From positions 7,358,690 to 7,422,689 of the forward strand of contig OZ037771.1 of the NCBI GenBank assembly GCA_964035545.1: DNA of 64,000 nucleotides. The letters are read 5' to 3'. This document shows positions 49,077 through 64,000 of the stretch, piece after piece. The stretch is from Bugula neritina. Lineage: Eukaryota; Bryozoa; Gymnolaemata; Cheilostomatida; Bugulidae. Within the stretch, counting starts at the first letter, position 1; the number at the start of each line of letters is the position of its first letter. Under the pieces are notes generated by a model that saw nothing but the letters and a program-made list of their open reading frames with translations, was not told the origin of the DNA and ran no database searches. The translations under genes and the position numbers were made by a program.

Positions 49077-52000
49077 ATGTGGAACTGGGACTATAGCATG
49101 GTGACAGGTCCTACCAAGAAGAGAGCCTTTCTCTCTATCATAGCAATAGTGGTTTTTGTGGCTGCCTTTCACAAATACAGTGACAAATCTTCTCATATAC
49201 AAATCCGTACAACTTCTGTAACAACATCCCCACAACAACATAACAAGGGAAATAACTCCCATCCTGCCAATACAACATGGCATAGTACTACGCAGCAGCA
49301 AACCAACGCCACAACTTTGAGTTCTATCAAAGAGGTTAGTTAATATGTATCACTTTTAACAAAATGGTATGAGTTATTGAAGTTTGTGTTTCAGTATAAA
49401 GCTTTCAACATTTATAGGAGCAGTAGTGGAAAAAATTATGATAGCCTAAACTCTTTAACTTTTATTAAACTTGGGTTTGGGATGCAGGTTGAAATTATTG
49501 TGAGAACGTAAATTTTGCAGCATTTCTAATCTAGAACACAGGCTTTTCTTAATTGCTCCGTTACTGCACCTACCTCAATTTCTTTTGATATAAGAACATC
49601 GAATTGGTTTAATTTTTAGAACCCAGAATCAAAATATAAATCATATATAAAAGAGCAGCCAGTGAAAGATTTCACCAAAGACTACACAAAAGAATGTGAC
49701 CATTTCACCGATTGGCCTACGCCTTTCAAGAAGTTAGGTTGCCCCAAGTCGTACTCTCTGCGGGACAACTCCGTAGCGATTGTCATCTTTCTGAAGGAGG
49801 ACTTAGAGTCGCTGCCGACGCAGACGTTTCTGTCAGCGGTACAGTTCTGTAGAGAGTCTAACGTTACCATAGCCAACATAGTATTTGTATATAGAAGTGG
49901 TGGCCAGTCTGTACACAGTATAGAGTCTCACATTGAGTACTTCATGGAGCTGACAGCAGGCTCTATCCCAATCATATCTAAGTCAGCAGCAACTGAGTGG
50001 AAAGCTAAACAGGCTGGTGTTGACCTTGCAAATGCACGTCAGGTCAGACTCCCATAGCCTCTGTTCCATATACAGCAGGTTCATGAGTTTATATTATCTC
50101 TATTCAGTTCAGGAATTTATCTGAATGATAGAGTTACGAAATTGATAGTTGATACTTTGTGGTGAGATAAAAAGATTTTGTCATGCAAGTTCAACTCTAT
50201 CATAATGGTTATCTATATTATATGTTATTTATGTTGCACTACATATATATTGTTAGTTAACAATCTTATTGTTAGTTAACAATAATATTAGTGTTTACTC
50301 ATACACTCATAGATAGCTATCCTTTAACAAAACACCAATGCATAGTTAACTTCAACCTGTTATAAATATGGAAGTAGTTTGGTAGAAAGTATAGCAAGGT
50401 ATGTATAGACTGCAACTTTTAACCTGTTGAGGACATATAAGTAGGTTGTATAGTCTACGGCACCCTTTGATGGCTCACACTACAAAAATCGGAACTTATG
50501 CTACAGGAATGTCAATTTATTTTTATTGATTGTATCTGTCAGGAATTTCAACATATTTTGTAAAGCATGCAGAGATTGGATGTTTCTGAATAGTATTGTC
50601 TCAGCCAAAGAAATTAGTTATAATAGAACTTATCTAAATAGTGTTAACAAAGTTAGGCTGATCCTAGGTTACCCATAAAGAGGCAGTAGAGGAGAAATTG
50701 AGAAATCCTAAGTTCTTTAATTTTACTATTAAATTTTGGATTGGAGTTGAAAATTCTAACAAGAACATAACTTCTCTTGTTACACTTCTAATCTGGGACA
50801 CAGTCTCTTCTCAATTTCTCCATTACTGCACCTAACTCAGGTTACCTCTATAGCATTTTTATTGAATTTACTTGATATTTTAGCACTTTGCTCTCTACAG
50901 GTGCTAGTAATAGACGACGCATACATAGTCAACAGGAACTTTATAGCCCCTTTGATCTCTACAGTTGAATCTCATCCTCAAACACTTGTTGTCCCTCACA
51001 TCGACTCGTTGCTTCCTGTCCGAATATATTCTCAGTATGGAGATAAGAAGCTTCACCCGGACAGTCAGATATGGCAAGAAGGTGCAATCTGTGAGTAGAT
51101 TCTAATGAGGTGTTGTATCTTACATGATATATGGGCACAAAAGAAAGCAAAAGTAGAGCCAATATGCTTAAACTCACTCATGGTAGTTTATATTCGCTAT
51201 CCTTATGAGAACCCCTGACGGAAAGGGTAGTTCATGTGAGCCAAGGACTTGTTTTCTATTGCAGCAAAAGAGAACTTATGACTGCTTTTCCTAACATCAT
51301 GACTAATGACCTTTACCCATGACCTTGCCTTTACTTAGCCAGCACTCTAGCTAGCTGATCTCTACTAACATGTTTAAACATTGAATATTGAATGAAGTTT
51401 ATCTCATATATTAGAATTCCGACAGTTAGAAGCCTAATTCTTAAAATCAATCATTTTATCAACAGTTTTTCTCTGCATCAGTTTTGTAACATTTCCACCG
51501 TTATATGCTATGCCATACTCATAATACAGAAAGTCTTTGGTAAACAGTTTCTGGTTGGGCTTAATAACCCAGATTCTGCTGTACAAAGTTGTTATGAACT
51601 GAGAGGGGTGACAACTACCCCCAACTCTTACGCAATAGCTCATGATGCAGGCACTTATAGATAGGCTAACAATACACATTGACTTTAGCCAGATATCTCG
51701 TGTTACGCAACATGACTATGAGTCGAGTAGCTGCCCGGAGGATCAATACTCAGCCAGTGTTGGTGAAATCTGGTGGTGTGAACGGAGAGGTGATGATGGC
51801 AGCACGGGATTGGCTTCTTCTGCTGCTGAGTAAGATGCAGACGGACGACGTAGCGGAGCTCTCTCTACTCAGTTACATGTGCGGGGACGGGGTGGTGGTG
51901 AGCAAGTGCAGTGCTGGTCAGTAGTCACACATACATTACCATATTATAATCTAATGTACAGAACTGTTCTTAAATTATCGTGTTTTTACAATTTGTTAGG

Positions 52001-55000
52001 AGTTGTCTTCTCTAAAATCTAGAAAGTAGGCTAATTAAAATTATAATATTATAAGTAAATTTTTAGAATAATCAATAATATTGAATGACAAAAGAGTTTA
52101 AGCTACAAATATGTAACATAATTAGTTAGTGTAGATTATTAAAAAATAGCTAGCTAGGTAAAGTCCATTGTAAATTAATTTATAGACTCTATGTAGATTC
52201 TAGTGAGTTATTTTTTATCTCAATTTTTATATGAAAACTTGTTGAGTGTTTTTCATCAGGTTTAAAACCTTTGAAGAAAATAAAATTTGAAATTTATTTG
52301 TTGAAGAATTCATTGCATGCTATGTAAATTTGTAAATGTAACTTATTGATCATTTATATACTTGAGAGTTATCTTTTCTTACCTCATTTTTGCTTTTCAT
52401 CATCATTTTAATGCTACATCAATAACTAATTTCAATATTTCAATACATGCATGTATTAATTTGTATCATACATGATGTAATTTTACGTTATGTCATATAC
52501 ATTATATAGAATATATTATGGTAAATGATATATATTGTAATATTGTAATATTATAATATAATACAATATTTACATTTACATATTGCAGTTGTCAGATCTA
52601 ACAACTACAACATATTTGTACCTGTCACAAAAGAGCCGCAGAAACTGCGGACTCTGTATTCTCTTGACGGCAAGAATTTACATAAAGATTCAATGAATAG
52701 CTGCAAAGATGTAAGTTTGAACTTTTACGTTGAAGTTGCATCATTAGGCAAACTACTGGAGAACAAATTTCACATTTTTTTACTATTTTAAAGTCTTGAT
52801 AGTGGGAGTTTAGAACTATGCCCGAGCTATACAGGCCACATGGTTTGAGATCTTTTGCTATCCGCACAGTAACAATTATGATTAAATGCTTTACCTGACA
52901 ATTTCAACAGCCTTGTCTGCTAATTAAAGCTTATGACCGTGTACACTAGGCCAGTGCTTTTTTCTTCTATAGTATGGTAATTATGATAGTTTTATAGGAG
53001 AGTGGATAAAAAGGCTATTAATTATAAACTACCTTTTGGCATGAAGTCCTATCTGTATAGTTTATAAGCTTAGCTTAGTTTAGCTTAAGTCATGTTTTAT
53101 TTCATTTAATTAAAACCTTATATATTATGCTATGCTATTATAAACAAATATTTTTTACTATGTTAGTGGATTTTTGTATTGAATCTAGAAATTGGCACGA
53201 AGTTTATTGCAGAATTGTTTAATATTGTAGGTGAGTTATTACTTTACTAATGTGAAGAGTATTGCATGAAGTAAGTCATCCTGGTTGATGTCACATGTTG
53301 TTTGGAAAGACGGCATCTGGCCTCTCTTAATCTCTTCTACTGCTAGCATCTCTCCGCTTGATGATATCATTCCTTTATTTAGTTCCAACATTCACTGCTG
53401 ATAGTTTATGTTGATGTCAACTGGAATTAGCTATTGCAAACTAATCATGTATAGAGTATTCAGTATTCAGTATTTTATTCAGTTTATGAGAATTGTATTG
53501 CATTATGTTATATTAAATTGTATTATATTTTATTATACTAAATTATGTTATATTTATTTGAAATATTTTTTTTGTCATGCAACTGTATTCATTTTACTAT
53601 AAAAAAACTCCTTGGGTTTTCAGGTAATTTGTGCTCTATTTACATTCCACCACTGTTTCTATATTGTATATGCAATAATTGTAGCTAAGCAAAATTATTA
53701 CAGTATTGTTTTAATAGCAAAACTGAATTTCAATAACAGGCTGCACAATTAGTAGCAGTTTTATTTTTAGATTTTTTAAATAAAACATCTGCAGTTACAG
53801 CCAGAAACTGATATTCTCCCTATTTAGACTTATCTCTGTGCCATAATTATTACAGCTAGTGCAGTTTATTAGCCTGTTCAAATTTCAGCTATTTTGGAAT
53901 GTCCAAACAGTTTATACCTTCTGTTATATATATGAGATATATTATGTTAGAAGAGAAAGAAAATATAGTACCAGTAAACTTTAAACCTCACATTTATAAT
54001 ATGTATTTAACAATATAAAAGAGTTCCTACCTACTGCACTGTCAGGTCAAACAGTTATAACTGAGCTAACTAAAATACTATGAGAAGATGACTCTAATGG
54101 CATGCAGCTTTTTAGCATCAACTCGGTATTATATAATTCTGATTGTGAGCAACAATAACCGCTTTGACCCATTTTACAAAATATTTTTTTTACAATATTT
54201 GACTAATTTAAAATTAAAAAGAGAGTTTTGGCTTTTTAGTTACTAGAAACATGCAAGGCTGTCTTTATTATAACTATGGTGCCCCGCCCCCACCCGCAGT
54301 GTAAGTCAAGGTCATAGAAGATAACTAACTTATAGCCATTTACTTCATTCAATTTTATATATAATATAATATAAGGCTAGTAGCTTATTAAGTTGTCTAT
54401 TTCACCATCTCTAGTGCTGTATTAGGAAATTGAATATACTCTCATATGCAGCAAATCAATATATATACTCCAGGTTCACCAGCTATTCTACAATCAAATA
54501 CATTCGTTAGCAGAGGTTATTGAATCTACACAGCAGTTTTTTGAGAGCAGTATAATCTCTTCCCTACATGAAAGTGATCTTCAGGTTACAAGAGGGTACT
54601 TTGTAAATGACAGAAAACCTTTACATGCGGAATTTTGTAAGTTTTGCTTCTGTTTTTCTGTGAGAGGGAAGGGTTGAACTTAAATCAATTTGTAAGTTTA
54701 TCTGCTATTCTTTTTAGTGGAAATATAAGGTTAGCTTTGTGAAATATTCTATTATTACTTTATATGAAAATAAGCAAACTGATATTTCAGCTACAACTGT
54801 ATTCATCTTCGTTGTTTGAATGAAAATTAATTGTCAGGATTTAATGTCAAATGACATGGATGGTGATGGGTATAATATATTTACTGCATTTCCATTACTT
54901 CTAAGAATGGATGCTCATACGAATGAAGTTGTAGTTTGTATGAACTTATAGCTGTGATTTCATTCAACACAACTGCTTCCACACACTGGATACATATATT

Positions 55001-55395
55001 ACACAACCAGTGACTTAGCATATTGACGGGTGTCGGCATGTAATATGCTATCCAAATGGTAGCAATTACATTTCCACATTTGTATCAATACCATTAAAAC
55101 TGAACCCTGCAGCTAAAATAAAAAAATTTTTTAATAGCCTATTCTCAATAAGTTTAGTAAGTATTACAGGTAATAATTCAGTAAAGTGAATATAATAATA
55201 TATTTGTATGTACGCTCAGTTTTCAAGCCCACATGCAACATTTGAACCATGATCAAATCACAACTCACTGAAGCACTGTAACAACAGTTATTTACTGACA
55301 AGCATTATGTTTTGTCTTTATTCTTTCAAGGCATCAACTTTTTACTGACAAAGCCATTGTCAAAACTACATAATACCAAGTGCTATACATTCTAA
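49077..55395 (+). CDS. GALNT-like type II glycosyltransferase homologue with eroded active site
   Basis: Seven exons give about 482 aa: 49077-49334, 49620-50042, 50901-51090, 51689-51916, 52589-52710, 54474-54636 and probably 55331-55395. A short basic N-terminus and one transmembrane helix (about residues 16-32) are followed by a Thr/Gln/Asn-rich stem. The GT-A-like core starts near 130 with SVAIVIFLKEDLESL. The segment VLVIDDAYIVN (228-238) sits where active GALNTs have the metal-binding Asp-x-His, and here reads Asp-Asp-Ala. Next comes a region ending TDDVAELSLLSYMCGDG, which aligns with the WGGEN-E segment but keeps none of its key residues. A region resembling C-S-VGHVFR follows as CSAVVRSNN. 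No ricin-type lectin domain is seen. It is probably an inactive or re-purposed relative of the polypeptide GalNAc-transferases of the Golgi. The last exon rests on phase and one acceptor only; AATAAA lies at 55879. Confidence 0.68.
49411..49580. mobile_element. MITE family B, copy 2
   Basis: It resembles the copy at 50663-50845 along its length: GGAGCAGTAGTGGA at the left, CTTTAACTTTTATTAAA, TTTCTAATCTAGAACACAG, and TTACTGCACCTACCTCAATT at the right. The ends are inverted repeats. It lies in intron 1 of the GALNT-like gene. Confidence 0.65.
50663..50845. mobile_element. MITE family B, copy 3
   Basis: The left end GGCAGTAGAGGAGAAATTGAG pairs with a right end reading GCAGTAATGGAGAAATTGAG in reverse, within arms of about 40 bases. 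It has no coding capacity and ends about 55 bases before the exon 3 acceptor of the GALNT-like gene. Confidence 0.72.
51178..51362 (-). mobile_element. Degenerate family A SINE
   Basis: The copy retains GTAGTTTATATTCGCTATCC, GAGAACCCCTGACGGAAAGG and CTTATGACTGCTTTTCC. The head is badly eroded. It is in intron 3 of the GALNT-like gene. A shorter relic of the same family is at 52855-52962, in intron 5. Confidence 0.65.
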
Positions 55396-55399
55396 ATCT

Positions 55400-57050
55400 T
55401 CTATCTTTTGATTTGGTATCACAACAAGTTTTGCTTCAGAATTCAAAATTAATTAATATAAATTCCGATAGTAAAAGTAGCAAAACCTGCATGCATAGTA
55501 TTATTATGCTAGGCATATGGCAATCTCGTGTCAAATTGATTATTTTACCTGGCAATGGCATAGCCTATTTTGTTCCTCTCTACTTTTATGTTATTTGTTA
55601 AAATATTGATCTGAGTGCAATTACATCCCATGTATGTAACTCTCGGAGTAGAAGATGAGCAACTTATTTGAAGTTTTTTTCCAGTTTAGTAACAACCAAC
55701 TAATTAACAAATAGTGCAATTGATTTGTTTTCTGGCAGCTATTTTGATTTACAAACCTTGTTTGGGCATGAATGGTGCCTTGCTGTTTGGACTTCAAATA
55801 TATAAATGTGCCATTTTATTTACAGATTACCTGTTTAAATAGTATTGAAAATGGAAGCAGAATCTTTTCCATTATAATAATAAATTTTTGTAAATATTTA
55901 TATTGATCTGCTATAATGTTTATAAGATTATAGTTAAGTGTAAAATAATATCTTTGCCAGTTCTTTGTTACAAACTCTTATTGTTTGTTATAATATTATA
56001 TTATATTATATTATTCTATACTATATTGTACTATATTTTATTATATTGTATTAATTTTAGAATTGCATTGTATTGCATTGTATTGTATTGTATTGTATTG
56101 TATTGTATTGTATTGTATTGTATTGTATTGTATTGTATTGTATTGTATTGTATTGTATTGTATTGTATTGTACTGTGCTGTACTGCCCTGTGCTGCGCTT
56201 TATTGTATTGTATTGTATCATATTATGTTATATTATAATAATATATTATACCATATTTTATTATACTGTATCATATTATATATATATATAATTTAACATG
56301 ATACTGTACTATACATATTATGTAATACTATCTTAATGCAAGTTGTATTAAATTATGATATACTATATTATAATATTATATTGCATTATATTATAACTGT
56401 ATCAAATTATCATAATTATGCCCTTTCAATATGATTTACACATGTATAATATGATTGATACAATTAATGCTTTACAAAAGATAATGGAGGTTCTATTTTG
56501 CACCACACAACAGCTCTGAAATGTATCTGCTCAAATAAAGAAGCACTAAAAAGACTAGCTGGGGTTGATATCCACATTTTAGCCAGAGGTTAACTATTCT
56601 CTCTGGTCGATAATTTAACTCAATATATAAAATCATTAATTTTGTTTAAGATTACATGATGCCTATTAGCATGTATTATAGGTCAGTATAGCTCTTGAAC
56701 AGCTCACTATACTCAGCCTAATTTCCTTTCTTTAATCTGTTGGGTGAACAAGGGGGCTCTCTACACTTCAAGGTAATTTGGTGCCATCTTTTGTGGCATG
56801 ACATTTTCTACCATCACATAGCATGACATTTACATACAACAGTCACAGCACCCACCAACTGGTAGAGGTCACAATTTGCTTGCGGCATGCAGGGAACATA
56901 TTAAGTTCAATCGCCAAGTCTTTATTTTTCTGTCCAGTGCTGGGTATCTATAGTATAGCGTCTAATATTTTAATCGTTCACTCTAAGAAATCAAGAACAC
57001 ATTGACTTACTTCACGTTTCCTATGTATATAAGTCTGTATCATTTAAAGT
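55400..57050. repeat. Intergenic with (TATTG)n pentanucleotide array
   Basis: Between the GALNT-like and CNGA genes. A TATTG pentamer repeats about 23 times at 56064-56175 within a longer degenerate TATTA/TATTG tract (55990-56400). AATAAA at 55879-55884 may serve the GALNT-like gene. No gene is seen, and CIVLYCIV-type open frames come from the repeat. Confidence 0.85.
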
Positions 57051-57069
57051 CAGAGATAGCATTGAAATA

Positions 57070-57289
57070 ATGAGGGGCAGCCATGGTCTAGAGGTTAGAG
57101 GTTAGAATGCTGGCTTAGTAAACCTGAGGTCATCAGTTCAAGCTCCAGCAAAAGCCATTGGTGTTGTTAGGAAGAGCATCCAGTCATAATTGCTGAATGA
57201 GTTTGAATAAGTTTAATAAGTCCTTAGCCCACTTTAAAAAAAACCTTTTCATCAGCAGTATTGACTATAAACTGGTGTGAGCTTTTTAC
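57070..57289 (+). mobile_element. tRNA-derived SINE, family A, with perfect 12-bp target duplication
   Basis: A full plus-strand copy from the GCAGCCATGGTCTAGAGG head to the ATAAACTGGTGTGAG tail. It is flanked by AGCATTGAAATA at 57058-57069 and again at 57290-57301, a perfect target-site duplication of LINE-mediated insertion. The head contains a small internal duplication (GGTTAGAGGTTAGAATG). It lies about 90 bases upstream of the proposed CNGA start codon. Confidence 0.92.
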
Positions 57290-57375
57290 AGCATTGAAAT
57301 ATTAATATATTTTATGATGCTCTGTTAAAGCAAGAACGAGATAAGCAGCTTCGGCTGCCAGCATAGCGGGCTGGT

Positions 57376-63536
<6,161 letters not shown>

Positions 63537-64000
63537 GGAACCTATGCTAATAAAAGAAAATGGTGACTCAAGTTTATTCAACTATTTCTTACAGCAGCTG
63601 CCTGTCAACAGCAAAACTATTGGCTGCCGGCTATTATTTTCTCAGCTGCTTGCTCATACTTCTAAAAAAACTCAACTTACTAAATTTAAGTAATGCAAGA
63701 CACGTGATAAAGTTCTTTCTGTAATTTATGTGCAGTCAGGTAGTTCAGAGTTGTGTTCTCCAAAAGTATATTTTTACAGCAGGACATTGCATATATTTCT
63801 CATATTTATAATTTATTTATGTGAAAGAGTAATATTCATAAAAGGATATAAATGTTCTAATGTTGCAAAAATTGCGACTGATATCTACTGTTTAGAATAC
63901 TTTTCCATCTTGATACAATACGATGAAAAGGGTTGTAATACTCCAATATTTTAATAAGTCTTTGCTGGAGAATTCATGTTATATTTTGTTATTTGAGAAT
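63537..64000. other. CNGA 3' flank
   Basis: AATAAA at 63549-63554 is only 13 bases past the stop codon, so a later signal may be used instead. Nothing further is recognisable to the window end. Confidence 0.4.

Noticed and set aside
55380-55601. 73-codon plus-strand frame considered as a GALNT lectin domain exon
   Set aside because: It lacks the QxW and CLD lectin motifs. Another frame of the same place (55331-55395) joins the GALNT-like exon 6 in phase instead.

Overview
This is a nuclear genomic window from an animal, most likely a marine invertebrate. Coding sequence is broken into short exons of about 60 to 680 bases with GT/AG introns. The DNA is AT-rich and full of micro- and minisatellites, tRNA-derived SINEs, short terminal-inverted-repeat elements and a decayed Penelope-like retroelement. 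The gene set is metazoan: MS4A-like tetraspanners, a BOK/BAX-like Bcl-2 family protein, Golgi sulfotransferases, a GALNT-like protein and a CNGA channel. I cannot name the species; a lophotrochozoan is a guess. All gene models below were spliced by eye, using reading phase and family motifs.

Layout. Minus strand, 2.8-9.0 kb: two tandem MS4A/CD20-like four-pass membrane protein genes, with a decayed third exon copy near 11.4 kb. Minus, 12.5-13.1 kb: a Pro/Gln-rich hypothetical gene. Minus, 13.9-16.3 kb: a complete four-exon Bcl-2 family gene of 202 aa, with about 870 bases of (CA)n/(TA)n in its last intron. Minus, 17.8-28.3 kb: a 13-exon gene for a 683-aa type II membrane protein that joins WSC-type Cys-rich domains to a CHST-type carbohydrate sulfotransferase domain. 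From 28.6 to 34.4 kb the DNA is gene-poor, with a Penelope-like remnant, a MITE with long inverted repeats and a doubtful small secreted-protein candidate. Plus, 34.5-41.2 kb: a 13-exon coiled-coil protein of about 704 aa with an in-frame 9-residue tandem repeat. Minus, 44.0-47.2 kb: a five-exon WSCD-type sulfotransferase of 301 aa that lacks WSC domains. Plus, 49.1-55.4 kb: a GALNT-like type II protein whose catalytic motifs are eroded. Plus, 57.4-63.5 kb: a CNGA-type cyclic-nucleotide-gated channel.

How they may work together. Three genes (the WSC-CHST fusion, the WSCD-type sulfotransferase and the GALNT-like protein) encode predicted secretory-pathway glycan-modifying or glycan-related proteins. 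The others look functionally unrelated, so this is ordinary animal gene order rather than an operon. The most notable points are the apparent swap of WSC domains between two sulfotransferase classes, the GALNT-like putative pseudoenzyme, the Bcl-2 protein that stops right after BH2, a SINE family with two different tRNA heads on one shared body, and several small TIR-element families with copies inside introns.
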